DNA from: Mytilus galloprovincialis
Taxonomy: Eukaryota > Mollusca > Bivalvia > Mytilida > Mytilidae
Direction: 5' to 3'
DNA: 64,000 nt
Assembly: GCF_965363235.1 (NCBI RefSeq)
Contig: NC_134839.1
Span: 113,640,517-113,704,516 of the forward strand
The translations under genes were made by a program, and so were the position numbers. Positions within the stretch are counted from its first letter, which is position 1; the number at the start of each line of letters is the position of its first letter. This document shows, piece by piece, positions 43,070 through 53,200 of this stretch. Under the pieces are notes generated by a model. That model saw only the letters and a program-made list of their open reading frames with translations. It ran no database searches and was not told the DNA's origin.

Positions 43070-44060
43070 AAAAACAGAAAAACCGAACACCAAAGATAAA
43101 TTCTAACGGAAATTCTCTCATCAAATGACAAAACCAAAAGTTCAAACACAACTAACGAATGGAAAACAACTTTCATGTTCCTAATTCGGTACCTGTATTT
43201 ATTAATAAAGAAAGTGGCGGATTAAACCTGATTTTATAGCTACTTAAACCTCTCGCTTGTACATCATGACAGTCACATAAAATTCCATCATATTAAAAAC
43301 AATTTGTGAGCACAAGAAACATACTTTGAAAGTACTTGAAGTAAAGACAAGAGTAATATACCGCTGTTCAATAGTCAAAAATCGACTAAGCAAAAACAAA
43401 TCCGGGTCACAAACCTAAATCGAGGGAAACATATCCGGGTCACAAACCTAAATCGAGGGAAACATATCCGGGTCACAAACCTAAATCGAGGGAAACATAT
43501 CCGGGTCACAAATCTAAATCGAGGGAAACAAATCCGGGTCACAAACCTAAATCGAGGGAAACATATCCGGGTCACAAACCTAAATCGAGGGAAACATATC
43601 CGGGTCACAAACCTAAATCGAGGGAAACAAATCCGGGTCACAAATCTAAATCGAGGGAAACAAATCCGGGTCACAAACCTAAATCGAGGGAAACATATCC
43701 GGGTCACAAACCTAAATCGAGGGAAACAAATCCGGGTCACAAACCTAAATCGAGGGAAACAAATCCGGGTCACAAATCTAAATCCGGGTCACAAACCTAA
43801 ATCGAGGGAAACATATCAACTATAAGAAGTAAACATCGGAACAACAAAACACTGTCAAAATGTCAGAAATTGGGATACAGCAGTCAACATTGTCTTATAA
43901 TCTTAACACAAACAACTATGTCAGCATAGAAAAACAAAATGAAATATAGACACTCTATAGACAAAGCACATAAGCAAAAATGAAATATAAGAATACAAAG
44001 AATAAATATAGCACAATAACAAAGGCGGGATGTTTAAAATACCAAGTCGCGTCATAATGA
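43070..44060 (+). mobile_element. SINE-like family B copy, enlarged by a minisatellite
   Basis: Family B landmarks (CGAACACCAAAG, CGAATGGAAAACAACTTTCA, TAAACCTCTCGCTTGTA, ATACAGCAGTCAACATTG) surround the 33-bp array, so the array has grown inside a dispersed element. Confidence 0.55.
43393..43815 (+). repeat. 33-bp minisatellite, about 12 copies
   Basis: Unit TCCGGGTCACAAACCTAAAT plus CGAGGGAAACATA. Units differ mainly at ACATAT or ACAAAT and ACCTA or ATCTA. Because 33 is a multiple of three, the minus strand is open for 132 codons with an 11-residue period (RICFPRFRFVT); this is not evidence for a protein. Confidence 0.93.
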
Positions 44061-44779
44061 TATTACACATATGTTTCTGATGCGACGGTAGGGAACATTA
44101 CAGAATATGTTTGATTTTAGTAGTTTATGCCTTCGTTTGATTTCAGTACGTTTATGTCTTCGTTTGTGCTTGTATCTTCACTCATGACTGCACAAATAGT
44201 ATGTTTATGCTGATGGCTGGTGTAGTTTGCTTTCCTCGGGTAACATTTACCTCCATTTTCACTACTCATCAAAAGTCGATAACTAACTAAAACACCATAG
44301 CAAAAACATAATTCAAACAAAAAATTAACAACTATATTCCAAACACAACATAGAAACACAATGACTAAGCAACGTAAAAACAACAAAATAACCGAGGATG
44401 ATATAAAATGTTCCTGAGGGGTAAGCACAAATGGCATTCGTCGTATTGCTTATATAAGTACACACTCGGTGATTAGTGCTGTTTTAGAGAAAAGGTGGAC
44501 TGGATAGCTATTTCGACAATTGGAACATATTCATTGCCATCTGTGAATGATGCATACTCTCTCTTTGGTCCTATATCAGCACTCTTGTCTCACTGTCTCC
44601 ATTAAAAATATCATAGTTTTAGATAATTTTTAAAAGTTCGTATTTATTTATAAATTATTAAAAAAATTGTAAGGTTTAAATATGTAACTTTGTTTTAGTA
44701 AAACAAAAATAATACGGATAAAAGGTAAAACTTGTATTTACACTGTACAGATTATCCTTTTAAAGTCACATTACTGAAA
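44061..44779. other. No gene recognised
   Basis: The minus-strand 106-codon frame at 44117-44437 has a hydrophobic stretch but no recognisable family. I do not call it. Confidence 0.3.
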
Positions 44780-44925
44780 TAGATGGTGTCCTTTCACTAA
44801 ATAATTCAAATGTTGGTGATTTTGTTGAACGTATATATTTCATCGAAATTAGGTAGTTGAATTAAGGATACAACAGATGCAGTTAAATCTACCTCCCATA
44901 TAGAAATTGACAATAAAAAGTGAAA
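44780..44925 (+). pseudogene. Internal fragment of a Penelope-like RT
   Basis: GTCCTTTCACTAAATAATTC, GATTTTGTTGAACG and CAACAGATGCAGTTAAATC match the region just after the YIDD box of the RT at 390-1334 (nucleotides about 870-1000). It is about 145 bases long, decayed and joined directly to a family B repeat. Confidence 0.7.
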
Positions 44926-45010
44926 TCACAAAAATACTGAACTCCGAGGAAAAGTCAAACCGGAAAGTCCCTAATCAAATGGTAAAACCAAACACACCGA
45001 AAAATGGCGT
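44926..45010 (+). repeat. SINE-like family B fragment
   Basis: GTGAAATCACAAAAATACTG, AACTCCGAGGAAAAGTC and CCTAATCAAATGGTAAAACC match the family B start. It begins exactly where the RT fragment ends. Confidence 0.6.
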
Positions 45011-45424
45011 CTTCTTTCCTCACTTGTTTCGTGCGAATAAGACAAATTATCGATCTTGTACATGAACAACACAAGAGTGGATCTGCACACCCTTCTAAAA
45101 AATGAACACAGATCATAATAATGTGACTTATATTTGATGGAACAGTTTGTTAGATTTTTATATGATCATGGGAAAGTCTTGTGTGGTTTATTAACTGAAC
45201 GATACCTTTTATCCTTTTCATGAAAGTTAGTACATTGGTTGAATATTTCTTATGAGTATTTCTTGTTCTTTTTGTCCCGTTTGTGGCGACGAAAGATGAA
45301 AAAAATGATAAGTTGTTGGCGAGCACGATTTTCACTTAATGTTTTCAGAAATTAAAATAGTTGTATAGGGTTTATTATAAAACATGAAGTGGTAAATGTT
45401 CAGATCAACGAATAATAAATAGCT
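45011..45424. other. No gene recognised
   Basis: Spacer between two family B copies. Short frames only. Confidence 0.3.
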
Positions 45425-45575
45425 TATAAAAATGCCTGTAATAAGTCAGGAATATGACAGTTCTTGTCCATTCGTTTTAATGTGTTGTGTCATTTGATTT
45501 TGACTTTCCGATTTGATTTTCCTCTGAGTTCAGTACTTTTGTGATTTTACTTTTTATAGTCACATGACATATAAC
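45425..45575 (-). repeat. SINE-like family B, minus orientation
   Basis: AATGCCTGTAATAAGTCAGG, AATATGACAGTTCTTGTCCA and CTCTGAGTTCAGTACTTTTG are the reverse complement of family B landmarks. Confidence 0.6.
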
Positions 45576-46152
45576 TTCATTTCAATTATTCAGCATCTTT
45601 AAAAAGAAAAAGTTCTTTCTTCTTTATAATGTTGTGATCTGTTTTGCAGTTCTTACGAATATATGTCAATTGCATTTGAAGCTTAGAGTCACTGTGTGGT
45701 TCATAAAGCTGCCTGTAAAAGGCAACTCCCATTGTCTGACATCGTTTGCTGGTAAATCGCTAACGTAAATATGGAGTGGACGTCAATTAGATAGTGAACT
45801 ACCGAATTAAAAACATGTATGAAATCAGTACTTCAATGAACATATACTGAGTAACTATACAGGGCAAATTCAAAATGGGGATGTTAACTTTTCTAATGAC
45901 CGAATGCAAGTTGTAGGTTTCTGAATAAACAAGAAGCATAGGCTCAACTGGAACAAGTAGTTCAAAGCCGAATTACCATTTTTATATTCATACGAAACTA
46001 ATCATTTAAAAATTATTAATTATAGAAAATAAGTAAAATTTCTAAACCACAAACATACATGTTGTATTTTCAATATTTAAATATGTATCGGTTCCCTCAA
46101 CACTCATTATAATTTAAGACTTCATATTTTTTTTTCATAGATCAACTTCATA
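45576..46152 (+). other. Upstream region of the MGCASS gene
   Basis: AT-rich with no coding frame. A pyrimidine-rich TTTTTTTTTCATAG acceptor ends at about 46140, 12 bases before the ATG, so at least one non-coding exon probably lies upstream. Confidence 0.45.
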
Positions 46153-46653
46153 ATGGGATGTGCATCGTCAGCTGACACAGGGACAGAATTTATACAGTTC
46201 GAAAAGAAGAAACCTTTAAACAATGACAATGCGGTGGTTATTACTCCCCGACCGTCGTCCATTCATAAAAATCACCAAGACGACACAATGATGAAGACAA
46301 CATCAGAGAATTCGGACCTTTCTCTATCGCCATCTACCGACCATAGTGAACGAGAAGATACTATAATGAAGACAAAAACAGAGAATTCTAACCCATCGCC
46401 TATTGACCAGAACGATAGAGAAGACACAATGCTGAAGGCAGATAAATCAGACATGTCTGAACATAATAGACCAAAATCCCAATATTTAGATGACGGTACA
46501 AATAAAAAGCAAGACGACGAACGACCTCAGTCATTTCACCAAAATGATTCAGATCAAAAATCTCTAGACCAGGGAGAAGCACAGTCAAGAGAATCTAGTG
46601 GACGTACGAAAGATGTGATGATTGTAAATACTACGAGTAATAAAGAGAAGGAG
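46153..46653 (+). CDS. MGCASS protein, exon 1
   Basis: 167 codons from the myristoylation motif to SNKEKE. The frame runs past the donor for seven more codons before a stop; the acidic character and matching phase of exon 2 support splicing at GTACTA. Confidence 0.72.
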
Positions 46654-48343
46654 GTACTATATATTGCTTATCTTTGAATAGTTAATATCGTGTATAAAGT
46701 ATGAAGAAGCAGACGTTAAGATGAATTAATAGTAATTAACGTATTTTACACGACAGCCTCGGGGGGGGGGGGGGGGGGGGGGGAGGGGGGTGAGGGGACG
46801 GGGAGGAAATCTCACCAGCAGTGGCATCAACCTAGTGGTTTATGGAGAAATGTTGTTTGTTGTCTTTATATAGATATAAGATGATGTTGAATGAGTGCCA
46901 AGGAAACAACTCTCCATCCAAGTCACAAAGTAAACCGTTATAGGTCAAAGTACGGTCTTCAACACAGAGCCTTTACTCACATCGAACAGCATGCTATAAA
47001 AGGCCCCCAAAACCACAAGTGTAAAACCATTCAAACAGAAAAACCAACCGTATTATCTATATACAAAACGAGAAACATCTATGAACAACATCAACAAACG
47101 ACAACTACTGAACATAAGTTTTTTTTGACAAATTTTACAATTTGTGTTTTAAAATGGTCTGGGATAAAGTCTCCACATACAAGTGAGAGGATAAGCGCTA
47201 TAAAACCAAGTTCAATCCATCACTTTCCACATCGAAAAATGCCTGTAACAAGTCAGGAATATGATAGTTGTTGTCCATTCGTTTGATGTGTTTTTGGTCC
47301 TCAGTGCTCTAGATCTTCAACTTTGCACTTATTTGGCTCTGTAACTATTTTGATCTGAGCTTCATAAAATCCTCATCCTGGTACCTTTGATAACTATTAT
47401 TATTTGATTTTGCCATTTGATTAGGGACTTTCCGTTTTGAATTTTTCTCGGAGTTCAGTATTTTTGTGATTTGACTTTTTATCAACTTACTGTAACAACT
47501 TTAATAAAGCAATTAATTTGATTATATTAGAAATCCTCTGAAACGATTATGCTGAATGCTGTTTTATAAATGAGAGAGATAAGAAATGGTCCATGTAAAA
47601 TTGATTCCAAAAATGAAAGTAACACTTTATGAATGCGGTTTTAATTTTTTTTTACTCAAATCTAAAACTTTGAAAGCCAAGAAGTTTGAAAAACCATTAA
47701 CTCGCCAACGGACAAAACACGTGAATAGTGAAGTCTTTCTTGGTTCAAGTTTGCCTACTGTTAACTTTATAATAATGAATAATAGGAGACGGATGTATTG
47801 TAACCATACCTTACATGTTATATCAACTTTATTTTTCTATAGCGAAAACCTTTCTCTTCCTCATCGTCATCTGAAGATGAAGGTGAATCAGACGATGATA
47901 CGAGAGACTCGGATACAAGACTACTTGCAACTAGGGATTCTGAAACCAGATTCACGGAAACTAACGATCATGATGATAACCGAGACTCGCAAATGAACGG
48001 TTATACTCCAATAGGATCGGAAACCAATGATCATAAGACACCAGATTCCGAAACGAATGAACGAGAAATGAATGATGAAGGTGTTTTAAAAACAGGAGAT
48101 GTAGAAAAAGACGAAACAGACGCCAATTTAACCGAAAGAACAAATGCTATAGAAGGAGAAAGTGTTGTTGATACAGAAATAAAAGCGGAAACAAATGATA
48201 CAAGCTCCACGGAGAAACGCGACAATGGATCGTCTGAAAATGGTCTTATTAGTTCAAAAGAAGTTGATTCAACTGAAAATAACTCTGAAAAGTCACCACA
48301 AGAAATTGACCATACGGAAGAGGAGGACATGCCTTTCACTTAA
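46153..48343 (+). CDS. Acidic disordered protein with N-myristoylation motif
   Basis: Exons 46153-46653 and 47843-48343 (501 bases each) join in phase 0 (GAG/GTACTA; TCTATAG/CGA) to give 333 residues. The N-terminus MGCASSADT fits the glycine myristoylation rule (Gly2, Ser6) with Cys3 available for palmitoylation, so membrane anchoring is likely. The rest is low-complexity: Ser, Thr, Glu, Asp, Asn and Lys rich, no hydrophobic segment, no Cys-rich or globular domain. Exon 1 has three imperfect repeats around DDTMMKTTSENSD, EDTIMKTKTENSN and EDTMLKADKSD. Exon 2 opens with a Ser run and an acidic cluster (SSSSSSEDEGESDDD, a good casein kinase 2 target) and has SETND-type repeats. The layout recalls MARCKS or BASP1 effectors, but I see no sequence homology, so no function is assigned. 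Confidence 0.75.
46761..46800 (+). repeat. Poly-G run
   Basis: 23 consecutive G, then A, six G, T, GA and GGGG. The G-rich strand is the coding strand, so both the DNA and the pre-mRNA could form G-quadruplexes. Exact length is likely to vary and to be error-prone in assembly. Confidence 0.9.
46868..47130 (+). repeat. SINE-like family A, longest copy in the window
   Basis: ATAGATATAAGATGATG head, GAAACAACTCTCCATCCAAG, AACCGTTATAGGTCAAAG, AACACAGAGCC and CAACAAACGACAACTACTGA tail. Same order as the copy at 63484. Confidence 0.7.
47235..47490 (-). repeat. SINE-like family B, minus orientation, with interrupting repeat
   Basis: TGCCTGTAACAAGTCAGGAA and TTCGTTTGATGTG lead into CTATTTTGATCTGAGCTTC (also at 57490), then GATTAGGGACTTTCCG and CGGAGTTCAGTATTTTTG. 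The middle portion belongs to another dispersed repeat inserted in it. Confidence 0.6.
47843..48343 (+). CDS. MGCASS protein, exon 2
   Basis: 166 residues from RKPFSS to EEDMPFT and TAA. Strongly acidic and Ser/Thr-rich; ends shortly after an Asp/Glu cluster. Confidence 0.75.
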   Translation, partial: RKPFSSSSSSEDEGESDDDTRDSDTRLLATRDSETRFTETNDHDDNRDSQMNGYTPIGSETNDHKTPDSETNEREMNDEGVLKTGDVEKDETDANLTERTNAIEGESVVDTEIKAETNDTSSTEKRDNGSSENGLISSKEVDSTENNSEKSPQEIDHTEEEDMPFT

Positions 48344-49355
48344 AACGCAAATGTATCACACGTAATACGATACCTATAACTGTTTTATACTCTTAAATAT
48401 AGAATGATAGTCGAAGGAATAATGATACAATTTGTTTCACTGTACAACATCATCGGAATTAAAGTATAGTAACATTTAGTGAAATTGTGCTTTCAATGAT
48501 AACTTTTTATAAGTATAAATATATATATCACTTTCACTTGATGAACTATTGTCGAAGAGAAAACATATAGAATATACATATGCAAAGAAACAGTTGTGTA
48601 AAAAACAAAATATTCCTAGCTCTTAATATATAACATTAAATTATGATACAGTGACATTATGGTAGATATGGAGTCAAAATTAAGAACAACAGAAATAAAT
48701 CATATTTTGCCAAACATGTAGTTTATATGATGATGTTTGAAAAAAAAATACTACGAAAGATTTGAGTCACGAAGCTTTTATGCAAGTTATTAGTTGTGCA
48801 ACATTGTGGTATGGATTATTCATGTAAAGCCCCTTTGTGTGAATAGGAAAAAACTTACAAATATACTTTTAAAGTAAAGTAGGTAAAGTTAGCTTTTATC
48901 ATTTTTGAAAATAATAAAAAGAGGTTTATCGTAATCAATATATTGCTACATATAAAATTAGGAAAATATGCTGTTTATTCCAAGTTATCTGCTTCTATAT
49001 AACAAAGATTCAAAATTTGGATTCGATGATAAATTATTTTTTTTTTGTGCCAATTGTATTTTCGAAAGAGATTTTATCTAAAAGAAAATATCAAATAGTA
49101 ATTACATTTTTTCCCCTTTCAAAATATTTAAAGATTTCTTTTTGTATTTAAAGTATAACATTTGTAACCTGTTTATTGATAAAATTTTGATGATTATACT
49201 GTTTGTATCTTTATAACATTCTTATATCCACATTCATTCAACAATATCTTTATAATTCAGTATTTATTCCAAGACTTGTTTATCTATTAAACAAAGGTAT
49301 TCTTTCATCTCCTGTTATATGTGTGCTGATCTGGAATAAAAATTAAAAACAAAAG
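48344..49355 (+). other. Probable 3' untranslated region of the MGCASS gene
   Basis: AT-rich with no coding frame. GGAATAAAAATT at about 49333 offers an AATAAA polyadenylation signal, giving a 3' UTR of roughly 1 kb; earlier cleavage is possible. Confidence 0.5.
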
Positions 49356-49684
49356 CTGCTGTTTATATTGGTCCATCTTTCACTTAGTGTATCCGTGCTA
49401 TGCTTATGCTTTTGAGGTTTATTAATTTCACTTTGTAGTGGGATGCATGTGATTAGTTACTTTGAAATTCTTTATTTACATCTATCCCGTTGACCGTTAC
49501 TTTTATATTTGGCATGCAGCATTTAGAAAACAAGGGATAGATATCTGAACGCTTAGTACAGTGTTTTTCATTCACGAAAATAGTTTCGAATGCTAAATTG
49601 ATGTAAAGATCAAATGATAAGTTGTCTTTTACTATTTAGGGCACTGCCATTATTAGACTTATCACTGGATTTGAACTAACATGA

Positions 49685-49905
49685 ACATCACGACGGGTGC
49701 CACATGTGGAGTAAAATTTGCATACACTCTGGTTCACACAGTTGTTGGCGAGTTTCGTGTTACGCAGCATTTAGTGTTCTCTGTTCAGTTTTGTACACTG
49801 TTATTTTTATTGTGGTATTTTTGTGGGTTTTTTTCCATGACATTTTCAGATTGTTTTTGATATGTCTCTTTGGTATCATTTGTCTCTCTCTTACTGTACT
49901 TACTA
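49685..49905 (+). mobile_element. Diverged copy of the RT element 3' tail
   Basis: CACGACGGGTGCCACATGTG, GAGT and later CTCTTTGGTATCATTTGTCT match the tail at 1335-1630; the middle is diverged. Confidence 0.55.
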
Positions 49906-49986
49906 ACAATTTATTTGTTCATTAGTGTCTTTGTAATGCACATTGTGTTGTTCATGGTATAACCAGTTAATGACTTGTATGATAAC

Positions 49987-50220
49987 CTACTTTATTCCAA
50001 TTGGACATTCTGAATAAATTGCCACAGAAAAATCGTTTTCATCCTCTTCACTATTACAGTGAATAAGTAGTAAATATGTTCCCGGTTTTACTGTGTAACA
50101 TGTGTCTACAGAAGTTCCGAATTGGAAAGGGCCATCACCACCTTCACTGTCTCTCATAGCATTGTTGTAGTTGTCATTTAACCAGTTGCAATCAGCCGGG
50201 AAACCCATACCTCGAGGAGC
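49987..50220 (-). CDS. Calpain, last exon
   Basis: 77 residues from [13 protein letters not shown] to ECPIGIK and TAG, the end of the second C2L domain ([18 protein letters not shown] is the typical PGTY-L strand pair). Acceptor TTTACAG; phase 0. Confidence 0.82.
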   Translation of the reverse strand, partial: APRGMGFPADCNWLNDNYNNAMRDSEGGDGPFQFGTSVDTCYTVKPGTYLLLIHCNSEEDENDFSVAIYSECPIGIK

Positions 50221-53200
50221 CTGTAAATTCAAGCATGTACTTATATCTCTTTAAAAACGGAAGACATCTTCACCTTTTAAATCTGAAACACAGTTTTCTG
50301 ATACTTTTCTTTTGCGCAATATATACTTGATGTTGTTCATGTAAACTTATATTAAATCTTGCTATATGATATGATAATTTCCTCTTTACTGCATCTCATT
50401 TTTGATGTGTTGATCGCATATTGTTAATGTAAAATAGTGTTTTCAATGCTTTGTGTATATTTGGCATGTCCGATATCATTTTTCCTAAATAATAAAACAT
50501 AAATATTTACTTGAAACGATTCAAAAGATTCACTTACTTCAAATAATTTGATACCAAGTGCAAATCCATCTTCCTTTTCTGGTTGCATTACTTCAACCCT
50601 AAATGTTTGTTCTGAAATAGATTAACATTAATGATAAAAGAAAACGTGTTCATCATTTGGTCTTTTTCAATAAAAGAGGGACGAAAGATACCAAAGGGAC
50701 AGTCAAACTCATAAATCTAAAACAACTGACAACGCCATGTCCAAAAATGTAAAATATGTCATCGTTTCCCATAATTTCATTGACATTTTATGTAGAAAAT
50801 AAAGTCCTGTAAAATCGAAACACTCGTCTAGCAGACCACATTAAAGGGATGTTATCTTCATGCTTTTTTCTATAAAAACTGTGAAACTATAGTCTTTCGT
50901 CTCTATGTATAACTAGTTATAATCCAACTGTCTATGTTTTTACTTGTTATGTATTTATGTTTAATACTTGAAGCAGTTTGTTTGACTACTTGTTAAGTAT
51001 ACATACATATGTAACGATTTTCCCTAACCTTAAGTGAGTGTCGCGTGGCATGATATTTTCCCCACACCACTGTAATTGATAAAACCACATCGATCACAAT
51101 AATAAATGCATTCAATTACCAATAACAAACAATGGGTATCGTTTTTCTTTTTTATGTTATGTCATTTTCATTTACCTAGACACGCATTTCCTCTTATGGG
51201 CATTGATGATCAGTAGATACTGAGGCTTGTTTGCACCCATTCGCACACTATCTAATTACTATCTGTTCTTACCTTCATTAACTTTGAGTTGAAACTGGGG
51301 GTTATTTGCAAACTCGTCACTCGCTATGGTTCCACCAGCATTAACACCAGTTTTAAATGCACCAAATGAACATTTGGTACATTCTGAAAAGTATATATCT
51401 TTATAGAATTTTGTATGAAACAACAAAATACATTTTTAGCAAAGATAGAAAAGATGTCTTATGATTCACTGATTTTCAATATATTAGCTATAAGCACTTT
51501 ATTGTTGTTTTGTTTCAAAGTCTTTATGTACCTGTTAAAATGTTTTATTTAGGTCTGTGTACAATTTTGCCTCTATGGCAAAGTTTCAACACAGAATTTG
51601 TTTTTGTTTGTATGAATGCTATATATCTATAGAATTTTTTAGGGAACAAAAAAATACATTTTTAGAAAACTTACTAAAACGTGAATTTTCATCTGGTTCG
51701 TCGCCATTTCTACCCTTGCCTGTCATTATTGTAATGTTGTCTACTTCACTGAAATTCAATTATTGCATTTATCAATACCAAGTCAGATATGATATGAAAC
51801 AATGACTCAATGAATGAGATGTGATATGCTTCTTAATAAGACAACTTTCGAATGGAGTCAAAATGATGAATGTTTTAAAGAACTATTGTCCCAAACAACA
51901 TAACAGGTAAACTGATAAAAAGTGATAACTTTACTTGATGAATTTCATAGGTCTGAAGCGCTTTTCTTGATTTACTGTCATTAGAAACGCTCAAATTCAA
52001 AACAATGAAATCCACTGAATTATATTTATATATATATATATATATATATATACAAGATCCGAAAAAGTTGAAGAGCTATATGACCGAAAAAACTAAGGCA
52101 ATAAACAAACAATTTGTGAACAGTTTGTTAGAAATCATATCAGTTCAGAAGCCCTGACTACTTAATTGATGATATTGTCAGGGACAGATAGTACGCTAGC
52201 AGCGGTATCGACCTGTGCCCTCAAAAAATTTAAACGCAATGAAATTTCATATGACTAAAAATACAACATGACAGAGAGGATGTTCATATCATTTAAATTC
52301 AATGATAGTTCCAACCAACAACATTACAGATAGTGTATCAATTTAATTTCATTTTGAAAACAAAACGGATTAGCAAAAACACTTTATAATAAGGTAGACA
52401 CCATTTTATCTATATTTACAACATTAGAATACGAATTTAAATATGACGACATCTGGTCTAGTTATGAAAAGGAGGGGCGGGTTTGTGGTAACATAATACT
52501 GGATTATTGAACTTATATAGTCTTCATCTACTAAGCATATCAATCTGGAATGTTACTCTTCTTTGTTTGGTCATGTTTTCTGTCAACAAAATCGCGTGTT
52601 GGTGGTTGACTAGACAGGAGAAAAGCAAAAAGGAAACCTAGAGTATAGACAGTACTAATAGGAGAAGATCTCAGTGTATGGAAAGTGTTCTTGTACAGCG
52701 TTGTGATGAGAAAAGCAACACATATATCTTACTGTACAATAGTCAATGACATGGAGAGAGCCACCGGTCTTCATTATTTGCAAACGTCACATACAGGAAA
52801 AGAGCCATACAAATACTTTACAGTATTGACAGCATGCCCATGAGAAGAGCAACATATATACATTATTATACAAACGTTTCTGACAGGAGAATATCCACAC
52901 ATATACTTTATTATACAAACATCACCGACAAAAGGAAAAGAACCACAAAGATACGATATAGTATGGGCAGCATTGTCATTAGACGTGTCACACATTTACA
53001 GTATTGTACAAACCTCATTGACAGAAGAGTCACAAAAATACTTTATTGTATCAACTGCATTGACATGATAAGAGACAGTGATTGATGATATTGACCAAGG
53101 AAGACATATTATTGTACAAATATGATTGGTGAATATATATGATATAGATAAATTGTAACTAAGAGCAGGCATACTGAGCTAGTGTAACTTATGCCTTACT

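Larger units (their letters stand above)
46654..47842 (+). other. Intron of the MGCASS gene
   Basis: Holds a G-run (46761-46800), a SINE-like family A copy and a reversed family B copy. The 136-codon frame at 47586-47996 overlaps the acceptor and is not supported upstream of it. Confidence 0.6.

Noticed and set aside
43375-43773. 132-codon minus-strand frame with an 11-residue repeat
   Set aside because: The 33-bp minisatellite unit is a multiple of three and lacks a stop in this frame; the frame is a by-product of the array.
44117-44437. 106-codon minus-strand frame with a hydrophobic stretch
   Set aside because: Low-complexity hydrophobic segment, no family resemblance and no supporting gene structure.
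47586-47842. 136-codon frame overlapping exon 2 of the MGCASS gene
   Set aside because: It uses a different frame from the acidic exon and crosses a good splice acceptor.
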